Positions 51,783 through 63,200 of a stretch of DNA of 64,000 nucleotides are shown in pieces. Origin of the DNA: Chitinophaga japonensis (GTDB taxonomy: Bacteria; Bacteroidota; Bacteroidia; Chitinophagales; Chitinophagaceae); NCBI RefSeq assembly GCF_007830125.1, contig NZ_VLLG01000004.1:186001-250000 (forward strand), in the 5' to 3' direction. Each line of letters begins with the position of its first letter. The stretch's first letter is position 1. Both the position numbers and the translations under genes were made by a program. The notes beneath the pieces are model-generated. The model did not search any database. It saw only the letters and a list, made by a program, of their open reading frames with translations, and was not told where the DNA came from.

Positions 51783-54700
51783 ATGAAATTTCGCGTTAAA
51801 CGCCCCCCAGCGGGGGTGGGGGCATCTCTTACCATGATACTCCTCCTGCTACTTTCCCTTTATCATCCCCTTGCCGCACAGAACAATGAAAAATTCACGG
51901 TAAAAGGAACAGTTTCAGACAGCGCAGGCAATGGCCTGGGCCAGGTGAACATTATTGAGAAAGGAACCAACAACGGGGCTTTTTCCACCCCGGACGGTAA
52001 TTTCTCCCTCACGGTGAAAAATGAAAATGCCGTATTGCTATTCTCTTACGTGGGCTTTATCCCTACGGAAGTGGATGTAGCCGGCAGATCTTCCCTGCAG
52101 GTCAGGCTCCAGAAGGACCGGACCGACCTGGGAGAAGTGATCGTGGTGGGATACGGACAAAAACGCAAGAAAGCCGTAACGGGCGCCATGTCCAGCATAA
52201 CGGCCGACGATATCGGCCGGGTGCACGGCGGCTCCACGGTGAGCAGCACCCTGGCCGGCAAACTGCCCGGCGTGTCCTTCCGTATGGCGGACGGCAGGCC
52301 CGGCGCCAGCGCCAACATACAGATCCGTAACATGGGCAATCCCCTCTTTGTAATAGACGGGATACAGCAGGATGCCGGGCAGTTCAATAACCTGGCGCCC
52401 AACGATATAGAAAGCATTACGGTGCTGAAGGACGCTTCCGCCGCCATTTACGGCGTGCGCGCGGCCAACGGCGTGGTAGTGGTAACTACCAAAAAAGGCA
52501 AGTTGGGCACGCCCAATACCTTTAATGTGGATGCCTATACCGGTATCCAGAACTGGACCCGTTTCCCGGACGTGCTCACTAACTCTTACGACTATATGCG
52601 GTACCGTGCGGAAGCGGAGATCAACCGCTACGGCAGCACCACCATTACGCCGGAGGAGTTGGAAAAATACAAGGCCGGCACGGAACGCGGCTACCAGAGC
52701 TTTGACTGGAAGGATTTCATTATCCAGAAAAATGCGCCGATCCATTCCGCCAACCTGAGCGTGACCGGCGGATCGGACCGGATCAACTATTACCTGTCCG
52801 GCACCCACCTGTACCAGAACTCCGTGCTGGGCCGGGAGTTCCTGTTCAAGCGCACCAACATACAGTCCAACGTTACCGCCAAGGTAGCCAAGGGCCTGCA
52901 GATAGGCGTGCAGATCAACGGTCGTATAGAGACCCGGGACAATCCCGGCGTACCCTACGGGGACGATTACTGGCTGGCCCGCTTTGCCATCCTGCGCAAT
53001 ACGCCCCTGGAAAGGCCCTACGCCAATGATAACCCGGCCTATCTCAATGATATCAAGCATAACGAGACCAACTGGGCCTACCTGAACAAAACGCTTTCCG
53101 GCAAGTACCGCAGCGACTGGCGCGTGCTGCAGGCCAATTTTACCGGGGAATACGAGATACCCGGTATTAAGGGGCTGAGCGTGAGGGGCATGTACTCCTA
53201 TTACCTGGCCGATCATATGCTGAATAACCATGAATACACCTATGTAACATACACCTACAACCCGGCGGATGACAGCTATGCACCTACGGGCGGCAGCACC
53301 AATCCCTGGCGGGAGCGGGAGCAGGTGAAACAGATCAACATCACCTCCCAACTACAACTGAACTATAACCGGACCTTCGGCCTGCATACCGTTGGCCTGA
53401 CGCTGGTGAATGAACGTATCAAGAACCAGCGCCTCCGTAACTGGATACATGCGGTGCCTACTACCAATGAGCTGTCGCTGATCTACTTCAGCACGGCGGA
53501 TACTTACCAGGACAGCGACGACCGGGAGGCCCGTATCGGTTACGTGGGCCGGTTGAGCTACAGCTATAACGACAAATATTTCCTGGAAGTAGCGGCCCGC
53601 CGCGATGCGTCCTATCTTTTTGCACCGGACAAAAGGGTTGGGTATTTCCCCTCCGTGTCCGCAGGCTGGCGAATATCCGACGAAGCATTCATGAAAAAAT
53701 GGATGGGCAACAGCACCGTGCTGTCTGACCTGAAGCTCAGGGCCAGCTATGGCGTGCTGGGCGACGACGGCACCCAACTGGGCCTGCCGGCCTACGCCTA
53801 CATTGAGGGGTACGATTACAACCAGCCGGTGGCCATTATCAGCGGTCAGCCGATCGTTGGCTCCCGCGACCGGGGCGTGCCCATCACCAACATTTCCTGG
53901 TTAAAGAGCAAGATGACGGATGTGGGCATGGACTTCAGCCTGATGAATGGCAAGATCACCGGTACTTTCGATTATTTCTACCGCAAACGTACCGGCCTGC
54001 GCGGCCGCAAGACCGATGTGCTGGTGCCGAACGAAATAGGGTACGCCCTGCCGGACGAGAATATCAACAGCGACGCCCAGTACGGCGAAGAGTTCTCGCT
54101 GGCCTACAATGGCTCCATCGGCAAAGTGACCTTCAGGGTGGGCGGCAATATCGCTTACTCCAGGCAAAAATTCCTCCATGGCTACAACCCGGTGTTCTTT
54201 AACTCCTGGGACCAGTACCGGAATTCTGCGGAAGAACGGTTCACGCGGATACAATGGGGACTGGAAACCATCGGCCAGTTCACCTCCCAGGAACAGATCA
54301 ACAGCTACCCGGTGAACATTGACGGAAGAGGCAACAGCACCCTGCTGCCCGGCGACCTGATCTACAAGGACCAGAACGGCGACGGCAAGATAGACGGGAT
54401 GGACGAGCGGCCCATTGGCCTGAGCACGGACGGCGATCCCAATACGCAGCCCAATATCAACTTTGGCTTCAATATTTCACTGGCCTGGCGCAGCTTTGAT
54501 TTTCACGCAGACTTTTCCGGCGGCGCCGGCTACACCTGGTTCCAGAACTGGGAAACCCGCTGGCCTTTCCAGAATGACGGGAACCTGAACACCATTTTCC
54601 TGGACCGCTGGCATCGCGCAGATCCCTATGACAAGAATAGTGAATGGATACCGGGCAAATATCCCGCGCTGCGCTTTAATGACGGTGGGCACAGCAACTA

Positions 54701-54953
54701 CCGGAATTCCGATTTCTGGGCGCACAACGTAAAATATATCAGGGCCAGGACCATCGAGCTGGGCTATGCTTTGCCTGCGCCGCTGCTGAACCGGGTGAAA
54801 ATACGGCGGGCCCGTTTTTACCTGAATGCGTATAACCTGTTCTCCATCGACAACTTAAGCGAGTTCAACATCGACCCGGAAATAGCAGACGCCAATGGCC
54901 TGCAGTTCCCGCAAAGCCAGGTATTCAACGCAGGCGTAAACCTTACCTTTTAA
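51783..54953 (+). CDS. SusC/RagA-family TonB-linked outer-membrane transporter
   Basis: A 1056-residue SusC protein that imports glycan fragments across the outer membrane using TonB energy. The signal peptide ends around HPLAAQ; a CarbopepD-like domain (FTVKGTVSDSAGNGLGQVNI) follows, then the TonB-box region (LGEVIVVGYGQKRKKAVTGA), the plug with NIQIRNMGNPLFVIDGI and SITVLKDASAAIYGVRAANG, and a 22-strand barrel. The C-terminus FNAGVNLTF is the usual last strand. First gene of the operon; SusD starts 2 bp after the stop. Probably controlled by the divergent split two-component system and by the LacI-type palindrome in its leader. Confidence 0.97.
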   Translation: MKFRVKRPPAGVGASLTMILLLLLSLYHPLAAQNNEKFTVKGTVSDSAGNGLGQVNIIEKGTNNGAFSTPDGNFSLTVKNENAVLLFSYVGFIPTEVDVAGRSSLQVRLQKDRTDLGEVIVVGYGQKRKKAVTGAMSSITADDIGRVHGGSTVSSTLAGKLPGVSFRMADGRPGASANIQIRNMGNPLFVIDGIQQDAGQFNNLAPNDIESITVLKDASAAIYGVRAANGVVVVTTKKGKLGTPNTFNVDAYTGIQNWTRFPDVLTNSYDYMRYRAEAEINRYGSTTITPEELEKYKAGTERGYQSFDWKDFIIQKNAPIHSANLSVTGGSDRINYYLSGTHLYQNSVLGREFLFKRTNIQSNVTAKVAKGLQIGVQINGRIETRDNPGVPYGDDYWLARFAILRNTPLERPYANDNPAYLNDIKHNETNWAYLNKTLSGKYRSDWRVLQANFTGEYEIPGIKGLSVRGMYSYYLADHMLNNHEYTYVTYTYNPADDSYAPTGGSTNPWREREQVKQINITSQLQLNYNRTFGLHTVGLTLVNERIKNQRLRNWIHAVPTTNELSLIYFSTADTYQDSDDREARIGYVGRLSYSYNDKYFLEVAARRDASYLFAPDKRVGYFPSVSAGWRISDEAFMKKWMGNSTVLSDLKLRASYGVLGDDGTQLGLPAYAYIEGYDYNQPVAIISGQPIVGSRDRGVPITNISWLKSKMTDVGMDFSLMNGKITGTFDYFYRKRTGLRGRKTDVLVPNEIGYALPDENINSDAQYGEEFSLAYNGSIGKVTFRVGGNIAYSRQKFLHGYNPVFFNSWDQYRNSAEERFTRIQWGLETIGQFTSQEQINSYPVNIDGRGNSTLLPGDLIYKDQNGDGKIDGMDERPIGLSTDGDPNTQPNINFGFNISLAWRSFDFHADFSGGAGYTWFQNWETRWPFQNDGNLNTIFLDRWHRADPYDKNSEWIPGKYPALRFNDGGHSNYRNSDFWAHNVKYIRARTIELGYALPAPLLNRVKIRRARFYLNAYNLFSIDNLSEFNIDPEIADANGLQFPQSQVFNAGVNLTF

Positions 54954-54955
54954 AA

Positions 54956-56860
54956 ATGCAACAGATGAAGCGATATTTTCCACATATACTATCAGCCCTG
55001 CTGCTCAGCGCAACAGGCTGTAAAAAAGACAGCGATTTCCTGAACGTACAACCTACTTCCATTCTCACCCCGGAGCAGGCCTTTGCCGGTCCTTCCCAGG
55101 CGTTGTCTGTACTGGCGGACCTGTACAACCGGCAGGTGGACTTCAGCAGCCTGGATGGCGGCTGGGTTTCCTTTGCCGATTTCAGCGAAAGCTTTCCCTC
55201 CGAGAACGGGCAGACAGGCATTGTACAGCGCAATAGCTGGGATTTTGGCGCCTGGGGCACCTGGGACTACGGCTATATCCGCCACCTGAACCTGTTCATA
55301 GAAAGGGCCACCGCAGCGCCTGCGCTGTCTGATTCCGACAAGAAGCGTTTCCTGGCGGAAGCCCGCTTCCTGCGCGCCAATTACTATTTTGAAATGGTGA
55401 AAAGGATGGGCGGCGTGCCCCTGATCCTGGAATCACTGGAATATGATTTCGGCGGTGATCCCACTTACCTGCAGTACCCGCGGGCAAAGGAATCCGAGAT
55501 CTATGATTTTGTGATCAGCGAAGCGGAGGCTATCAAGAATGATCTGCCGGCGGACCCCGGTGAAAAAAGCAGGGCTACCAGGGCCGCCGCACTGGCCATG
55601 GAGTGCCGGGCCGCCCTGTATGCCGGCTCCATTGCCAAATATGGCGTCAACACGCCCCAGGTATCCCTGCCGGGCGGGGAGGTAGGCATTCCTGCCTCCA
55701 TGGCAAACGGTTATTATACCAAAGCATTGCAGGCCGCCCAGGAGATCATTAGCGGCAGCGCCGGCACCTATGCCCTGTACAACCGGAAGCCAGACCTGTC
55801 AGACAACTTCGCCAATATTTTCCTGGATAAGAACGGCAACCCGGAATCCATCTGGATAGAGGACTTCAAGCTGAAAAGCGGCAAGGTGCACGGGTTTACC
55901 GTGGCCAACCAGCCCCGCTACGGCGCAGAAGAAGAGGAGGGCGGCAGGCTCAATCCTTCCCTGAACCTGGTGCAGGCCTTTGAGAAGCTGGACAATACCT
56001 TTGCGCCCCTGCCTGTGGCAGATGCGGACGGCAACCCGGTTTATTATGAGAACCTGCTGGACATCTTTGCCGGCAGGGATGCCCGGCTGGCCGGTACGGT
56101 GATCCTCCCCGGATCTGCTTTCCGTGGCCGCAATGTGGACATCTGGGCCGGCTACCAGTTGGCAGACGGCAGCATCATAACCGGCGACGACCGGGGCGCG
56201 CAAAAGGAGCTGCCCGGCACCAATACGCCCGTACAGGTAGTAGGTTTTGACGGGCCGGTTAATGCCAAGGAATTTACCGCGCAAAGCGGGTTTTACATCC
56301 GCAAGTACCTGGACCCTGCGCCCGGTGCCGGCTCCCGCGGCACCAACAGCGAAGTGCCGTTTATCCGTTACCGCTACGCAGAAGTGCTGCTCAACGCAGC
56401 GGAAGCGGCCTTTGAGCTGGGACAGCCCGGCACCGCAGCCGGTTATATGAACCAGGTGCGCGCCCGCGCCGGCCTGGTTATTCCCCTGGATGCGGCGGAC
56501 ATCACTTTTGACCGGATCGTGCATGAGCGCCGCGTGGAGCTGGCCTTTGAAGGTCATATCCTGTTCGATATGAAACGCTGGCGCCTGGCCCACCGGGTAT
56601 GGGACGGCGCACAGATGAGCGTCAGCGACCTTACCAGCAACATCGGGGAAGCCGCCAAGCACAGCACGCAGCCCTATGCGTTGTGGCCTTATAAAATATA
56701 CGACCCGGCTAGTACCAACAATGGAAAATGGATATATAAGATTGTACGGCCGGCATTGGTAACCGGTACCAACCGCTTCCGGCTCGGTAATTATTATTCA
56801 TTTATCAATGACGAGATAAGGTCCAACAATCCGAAGATCGTAAGACAACCTAACCAGTAA
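54956..56860 (+). CDS. SusD/RagB-family glycan-binding lipoprotein
   Basis: A 634-residue SusD protein that forms the lid of the SusC barrel and binds the glycan at the cell surface. The lipobox is ATGC (Cys22 from the first Met); ATG 54965 is an equally good start. TPR-like helices and the RagB/SusD C-terminal domain are seen, including VPFIRYRYAEVLLNAAEAAF and IVHERRVELAFEGHILFDMKRW, the family hallmark. Second gene of the operon, 2 bp after susC and 14 bp before the DUF3823 gene. Confidence 0.96.
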   Translation: MQQMKRYFPHILSALLLSATGCKKDSDFLNVQPTSILTPEQAFAGPSQALSVLADLYNRQVDFSSLDGGWVSFADFSESFPSENGQTGIVQRNSWDFGAWGTWDYGYIRHLNLFIERATAAPALSDSDKKRFLAEARFLRANYYFEMVKRMGGVPLILESLEYDFGGDPTYLQYPRAKESEIYDFVISEAEAIKNDLPADPGEKSRATRAAALAMECRAALYAGSIAKYGVNTPQVSLPGGEVGIPASMANGYYTKALQAAQEIISGSAGTYALYNRKPDLSDNFANIFLDKNGNPESIWIEDFKLKSGKVHGFTVANQPRYGAEEEEGGRLNPSLNLVQAFEKLDNTFAPLPVADADGNPVYYENLLDIFAGRDARLAGTVILPGSAFRGRNVDIWAGYQLADGSIITGDDRGAQKELPGTNTPVQVVGFDGPVNAKEFTAQSGFYIRKYLDPAPGAGSRGTNSEVPFIRYRYAEVLLNAAEAAFELGQPGTAAGYMNQVRARAGLVIPLDAADITFDRIVHERRVELAFEGHILFDMKRWRLAHRVWDGAQMSVSDLTSNIGEAAKHSTQPYALWPYKIYDPASTNNGKWIYKIVRPALVTGTNRFRLGNYYSFINDEIRSNNPKIVRQPNQ

Positions 56861-56874
56861 CAAAAACTGAAGAC

Positions 56875-57588
56875 ATGCAATCAAGATATCATCATACTTC
56901 CTACTTCCTGCTGCTTATTTCCTGCTTCCTATTATCCGGCGGCTGTAAAAAGGACAATTATGATCCTCCCGCGGCCCAGTTGACCGGGCGGATCGTTTAC
57001 AACGGCGAGCCTGTTAACGTGGAATATAACCAGGTATCCTACCAGTTGTACCAGTTCGGCTTCGGCAAGGTAGGACCTATTGAAGGCACCTTTAACCAGG
57101 AAGGCGTGTATTCCCAGGTATTGTTCAACGGGGAGTATAAATTCATTATCCCCAACGGCCAGGGGCCCTTCCGCTGGAAGCAGACCGGGGCCGGCGCGCC
57201 GGACTCCGTTACCATCAACATACAGGGCAACCAGACCCTGGATATGGAAGTAACGCCGTACTACCTGATACGCTCGCCGCAGCTTACGGCCGGCAACAAC
57301 AAGGTGACCGCCACCTGCAGTATTGAGCAGATCATTACGGACGCTTCCGCCAGGGACCTGGAAAGCGTAAGCCTGTATGTGAACAAGACCCAGTTTGTAT
57401 CCGGCGCGGATAATATTGAGTCAGCCACCCTGTCTGCCGCTGATATTGCCGATCCGGACAATGTAACGCTGCAGGTAACCGTGCCGGCCATGACGCCCGC
57501 GCAGGATTACGTGTATGCCCGTATCGGTCTGAAAATTGCCGGGGTGGAGGACCGCATCTTCTCCCCGCTGGTCAGGCTGGACCTGTAA
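56875..57588 (+). CDS. DUF3823 surface lipoprotein (SusE/F-position)
   Basis: A 237-residue lipoprotein with lipobox SGGC (Cys24). The mature protein starts with the DUF3823 pattern KKDNYDPPAAQLTGRIVYNG followed by beta-sandwich segments (NGEYKFIIPNGQGPFRW; MEVTPYYLIRSPQL). DUF3823 proteins sit in the SusE/SusF position and probably bind the target glycan on the surface. Third gene of the operon; 89 bp to the next gene. Confidence 0.88.
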   Translation: MQSRYHHTSYFLLLISCFLLSGGCKKDNYDPPAAQLTGRIVYNGEPVNVEYNQVSYQLYQFGFGKVGPIEGTFNQEGVYSQVLFNGEYKFIIPNGQGPFRWKQTGAGAPDSVTINIQGNQTLDMEVTPYYLIRSPQLTAGNNKVTATCSIEQIITDASARDLESVSLYVNKTQFVSGADNIESATLSAADIADPDNVTLQVTVPAMTPAQDYVYARIGLKIAGVEDRIFSPLVRLDL

Positions 57589-57677
57589 GCGCAGCCAGGG
57601 CACCGGCCTTTCCTTCCATTGTTTGTTACAGATGCACCAGTCACTAAAACCGGATTTTTAACTATAAACAAGTGTTC

Positions 57678-60122
57678 ATGAGACGAAACGTTTTTTTGGT
57701 ATTTTTTTTATTGACAGGCCTGTGGAGTTATGCGCAGCGGAAGGCGCCCGCTTATCCCCTCATCACACACGATCCGTATTTTAGTATCTGGTCTATGAGC
57801 GACACGCTGACAGCCACTCCCACCAGGCACTGGACTGGGACCAACCACTCGCTGATCGGCATGCTGAAGGTGGACGGAGACCTGTACCGTTTCCTGGGCA
57901 ACGAAGGTAAACATTACGAAACAGTGCTGCCGGCAGGCGATGAAATGAACTACGTAACCGCCTATACGGAAACTGCACCGGCGGAGAACTGGATGATGCC
58001 GGACTTCAACGACGGGCAGTGGAAAACAGGCAAGGCGCCCTTCGGTGATGTAAAGGGCATGGTGAAAACGCAATGGCTGAGCAAGGACCTGTGGATCCGG
58101 AGAACCTTTACCCTGAATAAAGCAGACAGCCGCGAATTATACCTGAAGCTCCGCCACGACGACGACATTGCGGTGTACCTGAACGGGCAGGAGATCTACA
58201 AACGCAAAGGCCATACAGGCCATTTTGTGTACCTGCCCCTGGATGCCGCCATACGCCAGCACCTGAAACCGGGCAGGAATCTCTTTGCCGTGCATGTAAG
58301 GAACACCGGCGGCGGCGCCTGGCTGGACATCGGCCTGGCGCGGGAGCCCCTGCCGCCTGCCGGCCCCCCGGTAGCAACGGCGCAGCAGAAAAGCGTGACC
58401 CTCAATGCTACCCAAACCATCTACGAACTGACCTGCGGCAAAACAGATGTGACCCTTACGTTTACCTCTCCTTTATTGCTGAACGACCTGGACCTGCTGT
58501 CCAGGCCCGTTTCCTACGTGCAGGTAGCGGTAAAGGCCAATGACGGCGCCGCTCATGATGTGCAGTTGTACTTAGGCGCCTCTACGGACCTGGCGGTAAA
58601 TGAGCCTTCGCAGGAAGTAAAAGCGGAACAGTACGCCGCCCGCGGACTGTCTATCCTGAAAGCCGGCACCACCGGACAGCCGGTGTTGCAGAAAAAGGGC
58701 GATAACGTGAAGATTGACTGGGGCTACGTGTATGTGGCCGTTCCAGCCGCAGGGCAGGTGTCCCAGTTCATTACGCCGGCGCGCCCCATGACGCAGGCAT
58801 TCAGGCCGGCCGCGGAGCGCACGCTTACCGGTAAGCACCTGCAGTTGCATACGATCATACCCCTGGGTAAAGTGGATGCCAATGGTAAGACCCAACTGGT
58901 GCTGCTGGGCTACGATGACCTTTATGCCATACAATACTTTGAGAACAGGCTGCAGGCCTGGTGGAAGGAAAAAGGCGGCAGCATGGAGGACCAGTTAGCC
59001 CAGGCTGCGGACGCCTATGCAGACGTGCTGCAGCGCTGCGAGGATTTCAACCAGCAACTGTATAACAGCGCAAAGGGCGCCGGCGGTGAGGACTACGCCA
59101 GGCTGTGCGAGCTGGCCTACCGCCAGAGCATTGCCGCGCACAAGCTGCTCAAAAGCCCGCAGGGAGAGATCCTGTTCCTGTCCAAAGAGAACTTCAGCAA
59201 CGGCTCCATCAATACCGTGGATGTCACCTATCCCTCCGCGCCACTGTACCTGGTATATAACCCGGACCTGCTGAAAGGGATGCTGAACGGTATCTTTTAC
59301 TACAGCGAGTCCGGCAAATGGACCAAACCCTTTGCCGCGCACGACCTGGGCACCTATCCCATTGCCACCGGGCAAACCTATGGCGAGGATATGCCCGTGG
59401 AGGAATGCGGCAACATGATCATTCTCACCGCCGCTATTGCCAAAGCGGAAGGAAATGCCAACTACGCTAAAAAGCACTGGAAAACCCTTACTACCTGGGC
59501 GGAATACCTGGCCAAAGAAGGCTTTGATCCCGCTAACCAGTTGTGCACGGACGATTTTGCCGGTCACCTGGCCCGCAATGCCAACCTGTCCGTAAAGGCC
59601 ATTGTAGCGCTGGGCTGCTATGCGGAGATGGCAAAGGAGCTGGGCGAGCAGGCCACTGCCGGTAAATACCGGCAACTGGCAAAAGGCATGGTGCATAAAT
59701 GGATGGAGCTGGCCGATGACGGTGATCACTACGCGCTGACCTTTGAAGGTAAAGGCAGTTGGAGCCAGAAGTATAACCTGGTATGGGACAAGCTGCTGAA
59801 CCTGGACCTGTTCCCGGCATCCGTGTATGAGCGGGAGGTGAAGTATTACCTCACCAAACAAAACAAATACGGCCTGCCGCTGGACAGCCGCCGCACCTAC
59901 ACCAAATCCGACTGGATACTGTGGACTTCCGTGCTGACAGACAATCAGCAGGATTTTGAGGACCTGGTAGTGCCGGTGTACCGGTTTGCCCTGGAAACGG
60001 AATCCCGGGTGCCGCTGAGCGACTGGCATGAGACCACCAACGGGAAAATGGTAGGCTTCCAGGCACGCAGCGTGGTAGGCGGCTATTTCATTAAGCTGCT
60101 GGCCACTCAATTAAAAAATTAA
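57678..60122 (+). CDS. Glutaminase-A-like protein (DUF4964/DUF5127/DUF4965/DUF1793)
   Basis: An 814-residue secreted protein with signal peptide NVFLVFFLLTGLWSYAQ. Modules in order: DUF4964 (APAYPLITHDPYFSIWSMSD), an inserted galactose-binding-like beta-sandwich (about residues 95-220, DLWIRRTFTLNKADSRELYL), DUF5127 (about 240-390), DUF4965 (about 440-620, with FLSKENFSNGSINTVDVTYP and EDMPVEECGNMIILTAAIA) and DUF1793 at the C-terminus (KSDWILWTSVLTDN). Fungal relatives are called glutaminase A, but in polysaccharide loci the fold looks like an (alpha/alpha)6 glycoside hydrolase, so the activity is open. ATG 57678 is chosen over the GTG two codons earlier. Confidence 0.88.
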   Translation: MRRNVFLVFFLLTGLWSYAQRKAPAYPLITHDPYFSIWSMSDTLTATPTRHWTGTNHSLIGMLKVDGDLYRFLGNEGKHYETVLPAGDEMNYVTAYTETAPAENWMMPDFNDGQWKTGKAPFGDVKGMVKTQWLSKDLWIRRTFTLNKADSRELYLKLRHDDDIAVYLNGQEIYKRKGHTGHFVYLPLDAAIRQHLKPGRNLFAVHVRNTGGGAWLDIGLAREPLPPAGPPVATAQQKSVTLNATQTIYELTCGKTDVTLTFTSPLLLNDLDLLSRPVSYVQVAVKANDGAAHDVQLYLGASTDLAVNEPSQEVKAEQYAARGLSILKAGTTGQPVLQKKGDNVKIDWGYVYVAVPAAGQVSQFITPARPMTQAFRPAAERTLTGKHLQLHTIIPLGKVDANGKTQLVLLGYDDLYAIQYFENRLQAWWKEKGGSMEDQLAQAADAYADVLQRCEDFNQQLYNSAKGAGGEDYARLCELAYRQSIAAHKLLKSPQGEILFLSKENFSNGSINTVDVTYPSAPLYLVYNPDLLKGMLNGIFYYSESGKWTKPFAAHDLGTYPIATGQTYGEDMPVEECGNMIILTAAIAKAEGNANYAKKHWKTLTTWAEYLAKEGFDPANQLCTDDFAGHLARNANLSVKAIVALGCYAEMAKELGEQATAGKYRQLAKGMVHKWMELADDGDHYALTFEGKGSWSQKYNLVWDKLLNLDLFPASVYEREVKYYLTKQNKYGLPLDSRRTYTKSDWILWTSVLTDNQQDFEDLVVPVYRFALETESRVPLSDWHETTNGKMVGFQARSVVGGYFIKLLATQLKN

Positions 60123-60125
60123 GAA

Positions 60126-60202
60126 TTAAGAATTAATAATTAATAATCGTAACGCTGGTGTTTCGACGAAACACTGTTGTTACAGGAATTATTAATTCTT
60201 AA
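60126..60202. repeat. Nested palindromic element (MITE/REP-like)
   Basis: Three nested inverted repeats share one centre: 16-bp arms ttaagaattaataatt (60126-60141) and aattattaattcttaa (60187-60202); gtaac/gttac (60149-60153, 60179-60183); and an inner perfect hairpin gtgtttcg-a-cgaaacac (60158-60174). The AT-rich arms and GC-richer core look like a small non-autonomous repeat. It fills the gap between the glutaminase-like and GxGYxYP genes. Confidence 0.7.
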
Positions 60203-60234
60203 TTATTAATTATATAACCCGAAAACCCTTCTTT

Positions 60235-63200
60235 ATGAAAACAACTCTATTCCCTCAATTACTGGGTATTTTGCTGGCATGCGGCCTGCAGGTACCGGTT
60301 GCCAGTGCGCAGCCGGTGCCTGACCGTGTGCAGGGCAGTCCTTACCCTTACACAGCGGTACCGGACCGGCTGTACCTCACCTCGGAAAACTATTCTCCTT
60401 CGGAGCGGGTGGCCCTGCAAACGCTGATGGGCGTTATTGCGCAGGAGAAGCCGGAAATTCTCCGCGATATCTCCGGTCACCGGGGCCTGGTGGAAAAGAC
60501 CGGGATCACCATTGACGACACCTACTACACGAATTTTCCCGGGCTGCTGGCGCATTTCGCCGGCAGGCTGGACGGGTACATCCTCTGCAACGCCAAAGAC
60601 CGCTCCACCAATGTGGCCATTTCGCTGGCCGGCGTGATGAATGCCGTAGCCATCCCGGCGGACATTGAGCAAACCGCCATCAATGCCGGGCTGACCATGC
60701 TGCTGGATGTGCGGGGCCGGAACGAGTCCTGGGCGCTGGCCCACTACGGCCACCTGTTCAGCAAAAACATCGCTTCCTACCAACAAAGCTCCGACGACCG
60801 GGTAGGCTTCCTGGCTGACTACAGCACCTATACGAAAGCTTTCCAGTTCTGGGACGATTCTCCCACCGGCCCCTTGGCAGACAGCGTGTACAACCGCATG
60901 AACAAAGGCGCCGCCTTCTTTGGCTGGGGCCCGCAGGAGTATGAAACGGTGGAGCAGTTGTCACAGCACTCCATGATGATTCTGCCGTCGGACTGGGCGC
61001 CTAACCTGTCTGCCCTCACCAATATCCCGGCCACCAAAGATTCGTTTCGCCAGAAAGACCCCATCCAACCTTTTGAAGTGGTGCCCAACGTGCACACCGT
61101 CTGCTTTGTGATCAGCGACGGGGACAATGTGCAATGGCTGCTGGGAACGCACGATAACATGAACAACTGGAACAATCCCAACCGCGGCCGTGTAAACCTG
61201 GGATGGACCATTTCCCCCTCCCTGGCGGAACTGGCCCCCGTGGTATATGAAAAGTACATAGACAATTGCCTGACCACTCCCGATGGCCGGAACGTGCTGA
61301 TAGCCGGTCCTTCCGGCAGGGGCTACCATTTGCCCGGCCGCTATCCCGACGCCGACCTGGAAACGGAATGCACCCTGCTGAACCGGTACATGAAAAAAGC
61401 AGACCTGCGCATTGTGAACATCATTGATGCGGACGATAGTGATAACGATCCCTCTGCCTACCTGGAGCAGGACAATATTGACGCGCTGTTCTACTACAGC
61501 TATGGCGCCAACTATACCGGGCGTGCCGGGCAGATAGACTGGTATGGCGACAAGCCCTCTATCGGTGGCCGGTATACGCTATGGGGCACTTTATCTTCCC
61601 CGCAGTCGCTGGCCGCGCAACTGAACCAGGCTTCCACGGATATCTATTCCGGGGATGGCTACAGCCTCATTTCCGTGCATGTTTGGTCCAGGAGCGTGAA
61701 CGATGTGCTGGACTGCATTAGTCGTTTAGGCCCCAACGTAAGGGTAGTGGCGCCCGATGAATTTGTATGGCTCATCCGCAAAAACCTGAAAGGATTACCC
61801 GCAGGCACCGGCAACGGGTTGAAAGCACAGTACTACGACGGGTACCACCATAACGCATTAAAATACGAGCAGACGGACCGCAACGTGGATTTTGACTGGG
61901 GCGCAGGCTCGCCCAATGATTCCCTGCTGGGGGTGAACCAGTTCTCCGTGAAATGGTCCGGGCAGGTACAGCCTCTGTACTCCGGGCAGTATACCTTTTA
62001 CGTGTACTCCGATGATGGCGTAAAGCTGACTGTCAACGGCCAGTCCCTGATCGATGATTACAACACGCAGGGCGCCTATACCCGCAGCGGTTCCATCACG
62101 CTTACAGCCGGGCAAAAGTATGATATCGAGCTGCGCTATGCGGAAGGCAACGGCGATGCCTTCTGCCACCTGGAATGGCAGAGCGCCCGGCAGCAGCGCC
62201 AGGTGATCCCCCGGGCGCAGTTGTACAGCCGGCCTGCCTCTACAGCAGGCCCGGTAACGGTGTACCAGCATGCCAACTACGGCGGCTTTCACGCCGGGTT
62301 GCCCATCGGCAGCTACAAACTGGCCGGCATGGCATTGAAAGGCATCCGCAACAATGAAATTTCCTCCCTGAAAATCAGGGAAGGGTATAAGGTGGTGCTC
62401 TATAAGCAGGATAATTTCCAGGGCGATTCCCTGGTGCTGACCGGCAACGCCATGCACCTGCCGGGCTGGAATGACAGCGCCAGCTCCATGCGCGTGCTGG
62501 CCAATGGCGATCCCGGACTGGCCGGCACCTATACGATTAGGAATGTGAACAGCGGCTTGTTCCTGGATGTGCGGGGCGGCACTGGCGGCCTGGGAGACGG
62601 CGTGAACATACAGCTATGGAATGGTACCGGTGCGGCTAACCAGACCTTTAACCTCAGGCACCTGGGCGACGGGCGCTACACCATCACGGCCTACCACAGC
62701 GCCAAAAACCTGGATGTGGCGCAATCCGATACTGCCGAAAACGCCAATATCTGGCAATGGACCGGCACCGGCGCCGCCAACCAGCAGTTCATAGCCTTAC
62801 CGGCCGGTAACGGGTATTACAAGTTCGTTTCCGTGTTGAGCGGCAAGGTGATCGCTATCCGCAATGAAAGCACCGCCCCGGAAGCCAACGTGGAGCTGCA
62901 TATGGATACGGCCCAGGCATCCGCCCGCTGGGAGCTGATCGTACAACCGCCCATGGGCAACGGCAACGGTCTTACTGCAGACTATTACAATGGCATGAAC
63001 TTCGAGACCTTTGTTTTGTCCCGGATCGATCCCAAAGTGGATTTTGACTGGGGCGAAGGCGCACCGGCCGACAGTATTAACGCAGACGGCTACTCGGTAA
63101 GGTGGACCGGGAAGATAGAGCCCCGGTACTCCGGCGAGTATACCTTTTACATCACCAGCGATAACGGCCGGCGGCTGTGGGTCAATAACCAGTTGGTCAT

